Shown here: piece by piece, positions 6,878 through 15,701 of the stretch
Position numbering within the stretch: position 1 is the first letter of the stretch
Layout of the letters: each line of letters begins with the position of its first letter
Origin: an uncultured Spirochaetaceae bacterium
GTDB lineage: Bacteria > Spirochaetota > Spirochaetia > Sphaerochaetales > Sphaerochaetaceae
Length of the DNA stretch: 57,670 nt
Assembly: GCA_944388955.1 (NCBI GenBank)
Contig: CALXKJ010000007.1
Coordinates: forward strand, 1 to 57,670
Direction of reading: 5' to 3'
Translations under genes and position numbers: made by a program
Notes under the pieces: generated by a model
The model's input: the letters and a program-made list of their open reading frames with translations, nothing else
Databases searched by the model: none
Told to the model about the DNA's origin: nothing

Positions 6878-7519
6878 ATGGCTAAATCTTCAAGGAAAAT
6901 CGTGGAAAAACGACCAGATGAGATTATAAATGCATGTCTTAGACTTTATGAGACAAAACCATTTCAGGAAATCTCCCTGAAGGATATAAGCATGGAAGCG
7001 GGTATTTCCCGTCCTTCTATCTACAGTTATTTCCGGACAAAGGAGGAGATTTTCCTTTCTGTTCTTGGCAGAGAATACAGTGCTTGGGAACAGGAGCTGA
7101 TATACATCCTGAATTGCAGCATACCCATGGATACGAAAATCTTTTCTGAGCATCTGGCTTCTACGCTCAGCAATCGAATTCTGCTGCTGCGGATACAATG
7201 CATGAATCTCTATGAGATAGAAGAGCATAGCCGTGATGAATGCCTTGTAGGTTTCAAGAGAATCTATGGAAAGACAATTGAGACACTTGAGGCGTGTCTT
7301 CAGAAACATTTTCCGATGCTTTCCTCTTCTTCGCGAAAGGAATTCATATATGGATTTCTACCTTTTATGTATGGAATGTATCCGTATGTTTACCCTACTG
7401 AAAAGCAGAAGAATGCTATGGAGATAGCTGGCGTAAAGCCACTTGAGACGAGTGTCTATGAGCTTTCGGTAAAAGTCATAACAGCGCTTTTGGAAACGGC
7501 TATCAAGGAGTGTATATGA
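6878..7519 (+). CDS. TetR-family transcriptional regulator
   Basis: A 213-residue DNA-binding regulator. The N-terminal helix-turn-helix is clear (FQEISLKDISMEAGISRPS, then YSYFRTKEEIF, roughly residues 28-60), while the C-terminal ligand domain is divergent, as is usual, and begins around residue 65. It starts with AAGGG 6 nt upstream. Its stop codon overlaps the start of a flavodoxin gene (ATGA), so it is co-transcribed with the genes it probably controls. The nested inverted repeats just upstream are the likely operator. Ligand unknown. Confidence 0.9.
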   Translation: MAKSSRKIVEKRPDEIINACLRLYETKPFQEISLKDISMEAGISRPSIYSYFRTKEEIFLSVLGREYSAWEQELIYILNCSIPMDTKIFSEHLASTLSNRILLLRIQCMNLYEIEEHSRDECLVGFKRIYGKTIETLEACLQKHFPMLSSSSRKEFIYGFLPFMYGMYPYVYPTEKQKNAMEIAGVKPLETSVYELSVKVITALLETAIKECI

Positions 7520-7947
7520 AAAATCTTGTTGTGTATTTCTCTGCAAGCGGAGTAACAAGGAAAGAAGCAAAATGTTTCGCTTCTGATATCGGTGCTTCGC
7601 TTTATGAAATAGTGCCTAGAGAGCCGTATACGGCAGCAGATCTCGATTGGACTGATAAGAACAGCAGAAGTTCTCGGGAGATGAAGGATGAGGCAGCACG
7701 CCCTGAAATCGCATCTGCGGATCCTGATATCTCATCATTCGACAATGTACACATTGGATTTCCAATCTGGTGGGGAATAGCTCCAAGGATTATCAACACA
7801 TATATAGAAAGGAATAACCTGAGAGGAAAGCGTGTTGTCATATTTGCCACATCGGGTGGAAGTCCGATTGCTAATGCAATAAGGAATCTTCAGGAAAAGT
7901 ATCCTGAGCTCAGCATTGAGGCCGGGAAATTGCTTAATAACCATTAA
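7516..7947 (+). CDS. Flavodoxin-like protein
   Basis: A 143-residue flavodoxin-fold protein expected to bind FMN. The phosphate-binding loop is FSASGVTRKEA (near residue 10), with IGFPIWWGIAPRIINTYIE (a typical isoalloxazine-side loop) and FATSGGSPI further on. The true start is the ATG at 7516, overlapping the tetR stop codon, with AAGGAG 5 nt upstream. A DUF362 gene follows within 30 bp. Flavodoxin and DUF362 genes under TetR control suggest a small inducible redox module; the electron partner is not evident. Confidence 0.85.
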   Translation: MKNLVVYFSASGVTRKEAKCFASDIGASLYEIVPREPYTAADLDWTDKNSRSSREMKDEAARPEIASADPDISSFDNVHIGFPIWWGIAPRIINTYIERNNLRGKRVVIFATSGGSPIANAIRNLQEKYPELSIEAGKLLNNH

Positions 7948-7976
7948 CTACAATGGTGATTATTACAGGAGGGCAT

Positions 7977-8867
7977 ATGTCATCAAAAGTCTATTTCACC
8001 CGTTCACTTACTCCTGATAAAGTCGTAGAGGCTTATGAGAAGCTCGGAATAGAGCTTCCAGGGAAAGTTGCTGTGAAAATCCATTCAGGCGAGAAAGGTA
8101 ATCAGAATTATCTTCATCCTGAATTCTGGAAGCCAATGGTCGATAAAGTCCATGGAGTTATCGTTGAATGCAATACAGCTTATGGCGATGCCTCCGGAGG
8201 TGTCCGGGATAATACCGAATCTCATCTCCGTCTTCTTGAGGAGCATGGATGGACAAAGTATTTCGATGTGGATCTCATGGATGCTGAAGGGCCTGATGTA
8301 ATCTGGCAGATTCCGGATGGCAGGATCCTTAAAGAAAACCATCTGGGGAAGAATATCCTGAATTACGATTCGATGCTCGTCCTTGCGCATTTCAAAGGAC
8401 ATCCTATGGGCGGATATGGCGGAGCTTTGAAACAGCTTTCGATTGGCTGTGCAAGCCGGGATGGAAAGGCTCTTATCCACTCAGCAGGCAAAACCTCTGA
8501 CAGATATGAGACATGGAAGGAGCATGCGAGCAAAATAGAGTTTACTGAGGCTATGGCCGATGCAGCTTCAAGCGTAGTTGAGCATTTCAAGGGTAGAATC
8601 GCATTTATCAACGTCATGAAGAACCTTTCTGTTGATTGCGACTGCTGTATGGTCGCAGAGGATCCTTGTATGAAAGATATAGGTATTCTGGCATCTCTGG
8701 ATCCTGTTGCGATTGATCAGGCATGCATCGATCTTGTCATGAATTCAGATGACCCAGGAAAGGAGTATTTCATGGAACGCGTGAACAGCCGCAATGGAAT
8801 TCACACGATAGAAGCCGCCGCTGAGCTTGGAATAGGCTCAAGGGCGTACGAACTCATAGAGTTCTGA
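7977..8867 (+). CDS. DUF362 domain protein
   Basis: A 296-residue protein of the DUF362 family, often associated with Fe-S oxidoreductases, of unknown reaction. Recognisable family stretches include VAVKIHSGEKGNQNYLHPEF near the N-terminus and AHFKGHPMGGYGGALKQLSI in the middle, and a short DCDCC cysteine group follows at about residue 220. It lacks the C-terminal 2[4Fe-4S] extension seen in some members. The ATG at 7977 is preceded by AGGAGGG, which decides the start over an upstream in-frame ATG (7953). Third gene of the TetR-flavodoxin unit; converges on the asparaginase-domain gene with a 5-bp gap. Confidence 0.85.
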   Translation: MSSKVYFTRSLTPDKVVEAYEKLGIELPGKVAVKIHSGEKGNQNYLHPEFWKPMVDKVHGVIVECNTAYGDASGGVRDNTESHLRLLEEHGWTKYFDVDLMDAEGPDVIWQIPDGRILKENHLGKNILNYDSMLVLAHFKGHPMGGYGGALKQLSIGCASRDGKALIHSAGKTSDRYETWKEHASKIEFTEAMADAASSVVEHFKGRIAFINVMKNLSVDCDCCMVAEDPCMKDIGILASLDPVAIDQACIDLVMNSDDPGKEYFMERVNSRNGIHTIEAAAELGIGSRAYELIEF

Positions 8868-8872
8868 GTTCT

Positions 8873-9373
8873 TCAGATTGCTTCGAAAATCCCTTTCTCC
8901 ATGTTTTTCCTGACATGGTCCGCATCGTAGATTCTTCCGCCCATCGTGATGTATACGCCGGGTGGAAGGAGCTGCACTGATGAAATCGCGCACCCGAGGT
9001 TGAATACAGCGTCACTGTCTTCGAGAGAGTAGGGAACCATGGCGCCAGTGAAGACAAATACATGCTTGTCGTCATTGCTCCTTTTTTCTTTCAGCAGTTT
9101 CGCTGTCTTCACCATGGTGTCAGTGCCATGGATTATAACAACCATATTCTCCATGGATCTGATGGCGTTTTCCGCAATCATCTTCCTCTCATCATCTGTC
9201 ATGGCGAGACTATCTACAGCGATAAGCGCGTCTAGATGGATAGGAAGCGTAACCCGCGCCTGATTGAGAATCCGTGGAAGATGGCTTTCCCTGAAAGTAA
9301 GCTCTTGCTTCACTGCATCATAAAGTTTGTCGAAAGTTCCGCCTGTCGTGATGATTCTTATGCTCTTTTCCAT
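8873..9373 (-). CDS. Short asparaginase-domain protein
   Basis: A 166-residue protein covering only the N-terminal catalytic domain of type I/II L-asparaginases. It keeps the two Thr-containing signatures, TTGGTFDK (T10/T13) and IHGTDTM (H82-T84-D85). Full-length asparaginases are about 330 residues and carry a C-terminal domain, missing here; a separate family of stand-alone asparaginase-domain proteins has this length, so it is not necessarily broken. Function as an amidase is uncertain. A TACGAT hexamer sits 6 nt upstream of the ATG, as in the leaderless genes nearby, but I see no -35. Confidence 0.78.
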   Translation of the reverse strand: MEKSIRIITTGGTFDKLYDAVKQELTFRESHLPRILNQARVTLPIHLDALIAVDSLAMTDDERKMIAENAIRSMENMVVIIHGTDTMVKTAKLLKEKRSNDDKHVFVFTGAMVPYSLEDSDAVFNLGCAISSVQLLPPGVYITMGGRIYDADHVRKNMEKGIFEAI

Positions 9374-9426
9374 GCTCCAATCGTAGCATATAAAGACAAT
9401 TCTTCATCATAAAGCACCTGTGCATC

Positions 9427-9456
9427 TTGAGATTCTCTCCACATTTTCCTGATACT
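9427..9456 (+). promoter_or_regulatory. Leaderless promoter of the outer-membrane protein gene
   Basis: TTGAGA (9427-9432), 18 bp, GATACT (9451-9456), then 6 nt and the ATG at 9463. No ribosome-binding site fits in the gap; transcription should begin at the A of the start codon. Confidence 0.7.
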
Positions 9457-9462
9457 GACTAC

Positions 9463-10608
9463 ATGAAAAGAAAGCTTTTTGTTGCTCTGTTTGCAATCAT
9501 CTTTGTCCTTTCAGGGATTTCAGCATCTGATTGGGGCTTCTTTGTTGACGGTCTTGACCAGCATCCTGAGTTCGTCGGAGGCTTCCCTCCTACATACCTT
9601 TCGGGTGGAGTCAGGTACAAAGGACTTAATCTCATTCCTGAAGACACCACGACTATCCAGCTGAGAGTCGGTGGCGGGTATATCGAGAGGAAATTCTGGA
9701 AGGATTATACAAGCGGTGCGGATAATCTTGATATGGATCCGCTTACTTATGATATCGGGGTATTCGAATGGGGTGCGGCATTCAGCCAGGGATTCCTTGA
9801 TTCTCCTGCAGGCGATAAGGATTTCATAACCCTCACTCTTGGATATGAAGGACGATACGAGAAGGCTCTTGACGGCTATGGTGCACGTCGTGATGTGGCT
9901 TCCAGACTTTCTCATAATGCTTTAAAAATCAATGACAATAATGTCTATAACGATATAAAGGGCGATAGCCAGTACCTTGGAACAAATTTCACTTTCACAT
10001 TCAAGCTCGACGGCATGCATGATGATATTGAAACCAATGACGGTTATCTTCTTGCATTCGATACAGACTGGTCACCGCTCGCTCTCAATTCCGCACTGGA
10101 TGGCTTTGGGGATTATTATCAGTTCACGCTCAATGCGGTAGGAGCCAAGACTCTCTATCAGTATAAGACAGGTGATACACATTGGATTTCCATCACATTG
10201 ATTGACCGCGTGCGTCTCAACTGGCTCGATGGCGATTATGTTCCTGGTTATGTCCAGAAGCTTGGCTCGCTTGGTCGTCTTGTAAGGGGCTACACAAACT
10301 ATACGTATGGCTCGAATTTCACCGTCGTCAATAATCTGGAATTCCGTTTTGCAGGACCTGCACTCGGTGTGAAAGGGCTTTATCCAAGAATCAATATCTT
10401 CTTCGATATGGGATATGGATGTGGCAATTTCTACAATTCAAGCGAGAAGATGAACAGCTTCATAGCCTCAACCGGCGCCCAGATTGAAATCTCGATTTTC
10501 GATTTCATTGATATCGGAGTGGAGCTTGCTTATCTGATTGGCGGTGTGAATTACGCGAAGCCTGATTCGGATTTCTCCTTTGGTTTCACGTTCTTCCTTG
10601 ATTACTGA
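9463..10608 (+). CDS. Predicted outer-membrane beta-barrel protein
   Basis: A 381-residue exported protein. The signal peptide is MKRKLFVALFAIIFVLSGIS(A) with cleavage after the Ala-Ser region. The mature part alternates hydrophobic and polar residues, is rich in Gly, Tyr, Asp and Phe, and ends with an aromatic strand (FSFGFTFFLDY), all typical of barrel proteins. I do not recognise a named family. The ATG at 9463 is chosen because the signal peptide begins there and the promoter places transcription at that base. The 3' end overlaps the convergent CrtO-like gene by 23 bp. Confidence 0.7.
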   Translation: MKRKLFVALFAIIFVLSGISASDWGFFVDGLDQHPEFVGGFPPTYLSGGVRYKGLNLIPEDTTTIQLRVGGGYIERKFWKDYTSGADNLDMDPLTYDIGVFEWGAAFSQGFLDSPAGDKDFITLTLGYEGRYEKALDGYGARRDVASRLSHNALKINDNNVYNDIKGDSQYLGTNFTFTFKLDGMHDDIETNDGYLLAFDTDWSPLALNSALDGFGDYYQFTLNAVGAKTLYQYKTGDTHWISITLIDRVRLNWLDGDYVPGYVQKLGSLGRLVRGYTNYTYGSNFTVVNNLEFRFAGPALGVKGLYPRINIFFDMGYGCGNFYNSSEKMNSFIASTGAQIEISIFDFIDIGVELAYLIGGVNYAKPDSDFSFGFTFFLDY

Positions 10609-11140
10609 TTTCCTCTGGCTCTTCCATTAGCCAGAATTTCACCATACCGCTCGGCGCATCAGGCCTCGGGCGGTTTATTATTCTTTCGAAGCGTGGTCTG
10701 TTGTAACGCTGGATTATGATGCACGGCATATTGAGAGCCAGAAGCCATAGCATGATGAGGAAGTCTGCATGCCGTCCTTGCGTGAACAGGCAGATGACAA
10801 TCCCGAAAAGAAGCGAGAACGCATGGCATAGCTCAGCTCTCAGGCTTTCAAGGAGATATGCTGTGAGATAGTCATTCTTTATTTCAGTCGAGAGATGCTT
10901 CTTGTCAAAAGAGCCGATAACTGGAATATATTCCTTCCAGCTTCTGACACGGAATATCTTCTGGTATATCTCGCCGTTTTTCTCCCATTTCTGTGAGCGA
11001 AAATGCGGATAAAGTCTGTATAACGTCTCGTAAGAGAAGACATTGACGATATATGACGCGAGTATCTGCGAGAGTATGACAATGACTCCTAGTGAGAAAC
11101 CGTGAAGAGTAAAAAGAGAGCTGATAACTCTTTCCATCAT
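10586..11140 (-). CDS. CrtO-like (glycosyl-diaponeurosporenoate acyltransferase family) membrane protein
   Basis: A 184-residue protein with about three to four membrane spans. The segment KWEKNGEIYQKIFRVRSWKE followed by a conserved ESLRAELCHAF resembles the family that contains staphylococcal CrtO, which acylates glycosylated carotenoids. No carotenoid genes lie nearby, so the real substrate is probably a different lipid or glycolipid; the call is at family level only. It begins inside the stop of the RlpA-like gene (4-bp overlap), so the two are translationally coupled. Its end overlaps the barrel protein gene on the other strand by 23 bp. Confidence 0.6.
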   Translation of the reverse strand: MMERVISSLFTLHGFSLGVIVILSQILASYIVNVFSYETLYRLYPHFRSQKWEKNGEIYQKIFRVRSWKEYIPVIGSFDKKHLSTEIKNDYLTAYLLESLRAELCHAFSLLFGIVICLFTQGRHADFLIMLWLLALNMPCIIIQRYNRPRFERIINRPRPDAPSGMVKFWLMEEPEEISNQGRT

Positions 11141-11739
11141 AAGTATGGATTGGCCTCCGCCTCCGCTTTCCCTGCTTTTATTCCTGATAACGCGATTCTG
11201 TCTTCCGCATCCTGCTGCTGATAAGCCATGACATGCCTGACTTCGATTCTTATGCCATTCTTCTCGGCTTTCGCATATGGCATGAGACCGTTATCAATAA
11301 GACGGAAATAAAGCTCTGAAGCGTCCTTTGGATCCTCGAATAACCCGAGATCATATTTATACCAGCCTGTATCGCTGCTGTTTTTTCTGCTTATTGTGCC
11401 TTCCCTGATTGTCGATACCTTCACTTCCGCAAGTCCTGAATCCTTCGCTCTCAGATCATCAGCAACACGCAGCGTGAATGCGAGTGTTCTTCCTTCTGGG
11501 AGCTCTGGAAGAGTGTCTGTTATCGTGGTGATTGTGCTTGTGCCTGTTGCTGTATTCGATATCTCGACAACTGTTCCCAATGGAATCGTATTGCTTGCGG
11601 CTCCTTTCATGCCGTCATCAAAGAGCGGACCGCTTGCTGTGAAATAACCCGGCTCTGTTGATGTATACCAGCATGCTGTTTCCGCATACAGCGATGCCAA
11701 TGACAGAATAAGAGGCAGAATCAGAGTAAGTCTTTTCAT
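11137..11739 (-). CDS. RlpA-like double-psi beta-barrel protein
   Basis: A 200-residue exported protein with a signal peptide (MKRLTLILPLILSLASLYA). The mature start CWYTSTEPGYFTASGPLFDDG, then IPLGTVVEISNTATGTSTI and a TDTLP turn, follows the RlpA double-psi barrel, which in other bacteria is a septal peptidoglycan lytic enzyme or binder. The NDRGP turn of active RlpA is TDTLP here, so lytic activity is doubtful. The C-terminal 60 residues show no SPOR repeat. First gene of a pair with the CrtO-like gene. TATAAT sits 7 nt before the ATG, without a ribosome-binding site. Confidence 0.72.
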   Translation of the reverse strand: MKRLTLILPLILSLASLYAETACWYTSTEPGYFTASGPLFDDGMKGAASNTIPLGTVVEISNTATGTSTITTITDTLPELPEGRTLAFTLRVADDLRAKDSGLAEVKVSTIREGTISRKNSSDTGWYKYDLGLFEDPKDASELYFRLIDNGLMPYAKAEKNGIRIEVRHVMAYQQQDAEDRIALSGIKAGKAEAEANPYL

Positions 11740-11746
11740 ACTCTGG

Positions 11747-11752
11747 ATTATA
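11747..11752 (-). promoter_or_regulatory. -10 element of the RlpA-like gene
   Basis: A perfect TATAAT on the minus strand (11752 to 11747) lies 7 nt upstream of the start codon at 11739. The -35 position reads TGGATT, a poor match. No Shine-Dalgarno sequence is present, so the transcript should be leaderless or nearly so. Confidence 0.55.
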
Positions 11753-11790
11753 TGCGTCTCTTAATGGAAAATCCACATGGCGTTGCATCC

Positions 11791-11820
11791 TTGCAAAGGA
11801 CTCTTTCTTCTGTGCATAAT
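11791..11820 (+). promoter_or_regulatory. lysS promoter, near-leaderless
   Basis: TTGCAA (11791-11796), 18 bp, CATAAT (11815-11820), 8 nt, then the ATG at 11829. The predicted leader is about 2 nt and there is no ribosome-binding site. Confidence 0.6.
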
Positions 11821-11828
11821 CTCTGATT

Positions 11829-13415
11829 ATGAATGAGATACAGAATCAAAGCACACATTGGGCTGATATCACAGCAGATAAGATAATCAGAGAGAAGGGT
11901 GATAAGGCACTCTACACATGTGCCTCAGGTATCACTCCATCGGGAACTGTGCACATAGGCAACTTCCGCGAGATCATCACAGTAGAGCTTGTAGTGAGAG
12001 CTCTCCGCGAGAAGGGAAAGAATGTAAGATTCATCTATAGCTGGGATGACTACGATGTTTTCAGGAAAGTTCCTAAGAATATGCCTGAGCCTGAGAAGCT
12101 GGAGAAGTATCTCCGTTTCCCGATAACGCTTGTTCCTGACACAACAGGTCAGGCAGATAATTATGCACGTGCGAATGAGAAGAGAGTCGAGGATATGCTT
12201 CCTGCTGTCGGAGTATTCCCTGAGTATATCTATCAGGCGTCGAGATACAGGGCTTCATATTATGCCGAGGATATCCGTCACGCGCTTGAGCACAGAAAGG
12301 AAATCAGGGAAATCCTCAATGAATACAGGACCGAGCCTCTTCCTGAAGACTGGTGGCCGATTTCGGTTTTCTCGTCATTTACGGAGAAGGACACGACAAC
12401 AGTCCTTGGCTGGGATGGTGAGTGGGGTATCACATATCGCGATGATGAGACAGGAGAGACTGAGACTATCGATCTCAGGAATACCCCGAATACAAAGCTT
12501 CCCTGGCGTGTTGACTGGCCGATGAGATGGGTAAAGGAAGGCGTTGACTTCGAGCCAGGTGGAAAGGATCATCTCACGGAAGGCGGCTCATATGATACAG
12601 CAAAGAGCGTCGTGAGGATTTTCGGAGGTGAAGCTCCTGTCACCATGCGCTATGATTTCGTCCAGATCAAAGGCCATGGCGGGAAAATCTCATCATCAAG
12701 CGGAGATGTCGTGGATCTCTATGATGTTCTTGAGGTGTATCCGCCTGAGATTGTCCGCTATCTGTTTGTCGGTACCCGTCCATCTGCAGAATTCGCAATC
12801 TCATTCGACCTCGATGTCCTCAAGATATATGAGGATTACGACAATACTGAGAGAATCTACTTCGGCCTGATTGAGACGAATGAGAAGAAGAGGGAGAAGG
12901 AGAAGCGTATTTACGAGCTTTCCCAGGTGGATGACAAGCATATTCCTTCCGAGCCCGGGTATCAGATACCATTCAGGCATCTATGCAACTATCTGCAGAT
13001 TTATTCCGGGGATGTGGAGAAGGTCATCGAGAAGCTTTCCGATGCGACAGAGAGCCAGAAGGAGAGACTCCGCGTAAGACTTAGGTGCGCTTCAGCCTGG
13101 CTTGAAAAGTACGCGCCAGAGGAATTCAGATTCTCACTGAGAACAGCGGATGATGAGCTTTATCCCGTTAATGAGAATGAGAGAAATGCGATAAAAGCGC
13201 TCAAAAACGCTGCAGAGGCGCATCTTGATGAGCTCTCAGAGCGTGATTTCTCTGCTTATATCTATGCCGCAGCTAAGGATAACGGACTTGAGAATGCGGA
13301 CTTCTTCCGTGTTGTCTATCAGGCGCTTATAGGTAAAGACAAAGGACCTAAGCTCGCTTCATTCTTGAAGGCATGCGGCAGTGAGAAGATCGTAAGCATA
13401 CTCGGGAGGTATTGA
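11829..13415 (+). CDS. lysS: Class I lysyl-tRNA synthetase
   Basis: A 528-residue cytoplasmic enzyme that charges tRNA-Lys. It is the class I (Rossmann-fold) form found in archaea, spirochaetes and some alphaproteobacteria, not the class II LysRS of most bacteria. The HIGH-type motif is HIGN (42-45) after ASGITPSGTV, and the KMSKS equivalent is KISSS (286-290) in GGKISSSSGD. Length matches the family. The C-terminal part is the helical anticodon-binding region. It is followed with a 1-bp stop/start overlap by a flavin reductase-type gene. This gene is the best single taxonomic marker in the window. Confidence 0.97.
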   Translation: MNEIQNQSTHWADITADKIIREKGDKALYTCASGITPSGTVHIGNFREIITVELVVRALREKGKNVRFIYSWDDYDVFRKVPKNMPEPEKLEKYLRFPITLVPDTTGQADNYARANEKRVEDMLPAVGVFPEYIYQASRYRASYYAEDIRHALEHRKEIREILNEYRTEPLPEDWWPISVFSSFTEKDTTTVLGWDGEWGITYRDDETGETETIDLRNTPNTKLPWRVDWPMRWVKEGVDFEPGGKDHLTEGGSYDTAKSVVRIFGGEAPVTMRYDFVQIKGHGGKISSSSGDVVDLYDVLEVYPPEIVRYLFVGTRPSAEFAISFDLDVLKIYEDYDNTERIYFGLIETNEKKREKEKRIYELSQVDDKHIPSEPGYQIPFRHLCNYLQIYSGDVEKVIEKLSDATESQKERLRVRLRCASAWLEKYAPEEFRFSLRTADDELYPVNENERNAIKALKNAAEAHLDELSERDFSAYIYAAAKDNGLENADFFRVVYQALIGKDKGPKLASFLKACGSEKIVSILGRY

Positions 13416-13966
13416 TGGTTGTTCTTGTAAACGGCTCCCCGCGCGGGAAGATGTGCACGTACAGGGCGCTCGAGGAAGTCGCTTCTGCATTGAATGCGAA
13501 TGGAATAGAGACAGAAATCGTGCAAGCTTCTGAGGATATGGCGGAAATCAGGAAAATCGCCGATAAAATCATCGCATCTGATGGTCTTGTAGTCGGCTCT
13601 CCTGTTTATTACGCTTCTCCGACAGCTCTCGTGAAGACTTTCATGGACACGCTTTTCAATATCGCTGGGGGCAGTATGCGTCTCAAGCCAGCTTCAGCTG
13701 TCGTTTCATGCAGGCGTGGCGGGGCGACTGCCGCATTCGATGTCCTCAATAAATATTTCTCAATCTCTGAGATGCTTATCGTCTCTTCTGATTACTGGAA
13801 TCAGGTGCATGGCAACACACCGGAGGAAGTCGAGAAGGACGAGGAAGGATTGCAGACGATGAGAATCCTTGGAAACAACATGGCTTATGTCATCAAATCG
13901 CTCAGTAAAGCTTCTCTTCCTCTCCCGCAGGAGGAGAAGAGAATAAAGACGAATTTCGTAAGGTGA
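13415..13966 (+). CDS. NADPH-dependent FMN reductase / flavodoxin-fold protein
   Basis: A 183-residue flavoprotein. The FMN phosphate loop is VNGSPRGKMCTYRALEEVA at the N-terminus and the second signature is GLVVGSPVYYASPTALVKTF. It has no CxxCxxC iron-sulfur insert in the visible loop, so it is closer to NAD(P)H-dependent oxidoreductases than to iron-sulfur flavoproteins. The ATG overlaps the lysS stop (TGATG), with GGGAGG 5-6 nt ahead. Electron acceptor unknown. An ABC exporter pair follows directly. Confidence 0.82.
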   Translation: MVVLVNGSPRGKMCTYRALEEVASALNANGIETEIVQASEDMAEIRKIADKIIASDGLVVGSPVYYASPTALVKTFMDTLFNIAGGSMRLKPASAVVSCRRGGATAAFDVLNKYFSISEMLIVSSDYWNQVHGNTPEEVEKDEEGLQTMRILGNNMAYVIKSLSKASLPLPQEEKRIKTNFVR

Positions 13967-13970
13967 TGCC

Positions 13971-15701
13971 TTGCGTATCACGTCTTTTATAAAAGGATAT
14001 AGAAAAGAAGCTGTGCTTGCGCCGCTTTTCAAGCTTCTGGAAGCTCTTTTCGAGCTTTCAGTGCCGCTTGCGGTCGCTTCTCTCATTGATGATGGAATCG
14101 CCCTTGGTGATAGGCACCATATCATAATGATGGCACTTCTGATGGTGCTGCTTGGAGTCATAGGGCTGTGTGCTTCCGTTACAGCGCAGTACTTCTCTGC
14201 AAAAGCCGCCACAGGATTCTCTGAGCGTATGAAAAGCGCTCTTTTTCAGCATATATTCTCACTGAGTGAGAAGGACAGGGATTCTATAGGGACACCTACG
14301 CTGATAACAAGGCTTACAAGTGACGCGACGCTTGTGCAGAATGGCATCAATATGTTCCTGCGCCTGTTTATGAGATCTCCATTCGTGGTAATCGGCGCGG
14401 CCATCATGGCGTTCACTGTCGATAAATCCCTTGCCTGCACATTCCTCTGGGTAATACCTCTTCTCTCTGTTATCGTCTTCCTCATAATGAAAGTTACGAT
14501 ACCGATGTATCGCTCAGCTCAGAAAGCACTCGACAAGATACTTTCACGAGTGAGGGAAAACCTGAGGGGTGTGAGGGTACTCCGCGCATTCTCGCTTGAG
14601 AATGATGAGAAGAAAGCTTTTCATGCGGAAACGGAGCATCTGAAATCCATACAGACTTCATCAGGAAGAATCTCAGCGCTTCTGAATCCTCTTACATACG
14701 CGATAGTGAATATCGCTATTGCTGTTATTCTTCTTGAAGGCAGAAGACGATATGATATCTCCCTCGTTGAGGCGGGGGCTATTGTTGCTGTAGTCAACTA
14801 CATGAGCCAGGTGCTTGTGGAGCTTATCAAGCTGGCAAACCTTATAGTGACTATATCCAGGGCCATCGCATCTGCAAAGAGAATAGAGAGTGTATTTGCT
14901 ATCAAGCCATCGATGGATGATGGAGACAAGTCTCCTTCTATCCCATCTGGTGATGTGAATGCTATTGAATTCAGCGCAGTATCAATGGTCTACAGGGATG
15001 GAGGAAAGCCATCGCTGGAGAATGTGAGCTTCTTTGCCAGAAAAGGCGAGAGAATCGGAGTGATAGGAGGTACAGGTTCCGGAAAGACAACACTTGTGTC
15101 CCTTATCCCGCGTTTCTATGATGTCTCATCAGGCACTGTCTCTGTCTTCGGTACTGATGTGCGTGATTGGGACAGGAAAGCGCTCAGAAGTCATATCGGT
15201 TATGCTGCGCAGAAAGCTGTCCTCTTCAATGGCTCCGTCCGCGACAATATGAAGTGGGGCAGGTATGACGCGAGCGATGATGAGATAGATGAGGCTCTCA
15301 GACTTGCGGAAGCATATGATTTTGTCCATGAGATGAAGGGTGGGCTCGATGCTGAAATCGAGGAAAATGGCCGCAATCTCTCAGGGGGACAGCGGCAGAG
15401 GCTTTCGATAGCAAGAGCTCTGATAAGACGTCCGGATATCCTTATCCTTGATGATACGCTCAGTGCGCTAGATTATCAGACTGAAAGCAGGGTGCGAGAT
15501 AATCTTTCCTCGATGCCGGAGATGACTGTGATAACTGTTTCGCAGCGTACAGGCTCACTCCGTGCCATGGACAGGATAATCGTCCTCGATAAGGGCCGGG
15601 TAGATGGAATAGGGAAGCATGAGGAGCTGCTGCAGAGCTCTGAAGTATATAGGGAGATTGATAAATCCCAGTTCGGGGAGGATGAAGATGGCGAAAACTG
15701 A
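13971..15701 (+). CDS. ABC exporter half-transporter, degenerate-site subunit (TM287-like)
   Basis: A 576-residue type IV ABC exporter: a six-helix membrane domain (about 1-310) and a nucleotide-binding domain. Walker A is GGTGSGKTT (about 365-373), the signature LSGGQ (about 470), Walker B ILILDDTLSALD. The catalytic Glu after Walker B is Asp, and the switch His is Gln (VSQRTGS), the pattern of the non-hydrolysing site subunit in heterodimers such as TM287/288. Start is TTG at 13971 with AAGGTGAT upstream. It overlaps the second half-transporter gene by 14 bp. Substrate (drug, lipid or peptide) unknown. Confidence 0.92.
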   Translation: MRITSFIKGYRKEAVLAPLFKLLEALFELSVPLAVASLIDDGIALGDRHHIIMMALLMVLLGVIGLCASVTAQYFSAKAATGFSERMKSALFQHIFSLSEKDRDSIGTPTLITRLTSDATLVQNGINMFLRLFMRSPFVVIGAAIMAFTVDKSLACTFLWVIPLLSVIVFLIMKVTIPMYRSAQKALDKILSRVRENLRGVRVLRAFSLENDEKKAFHAETEHLKSIQTSSGRISALLNPLTYAIVNIAIAVILLEGRRRYDISLVEAGAIVAVVNYMSQVLVELIKLANLIVTISRAIASAKRIESVFAIKPSMDDGDKSPSIPSGDVNAIEFSAVSMVYRDGGKPSLENVSFFARKGERIGVIGGTGSGKTTLVSLIPRFYDVSSGTVSVFGTDVRDWDRKALRSHIGYAAQKAVLFNGSVRDNMKWGRYDASDDEIDEALRLAEAYDFVHEMKGGLDAEIEENGRNLSGGQRQRLSIARALIRRPDILILDDTLSALDYQTESRVRDNLSSMPEMTVITVSQRTGSLRAMDRIIVLDKGRVDGIGKHEELLQSSEVYREIDKSQFGEDEDGEN

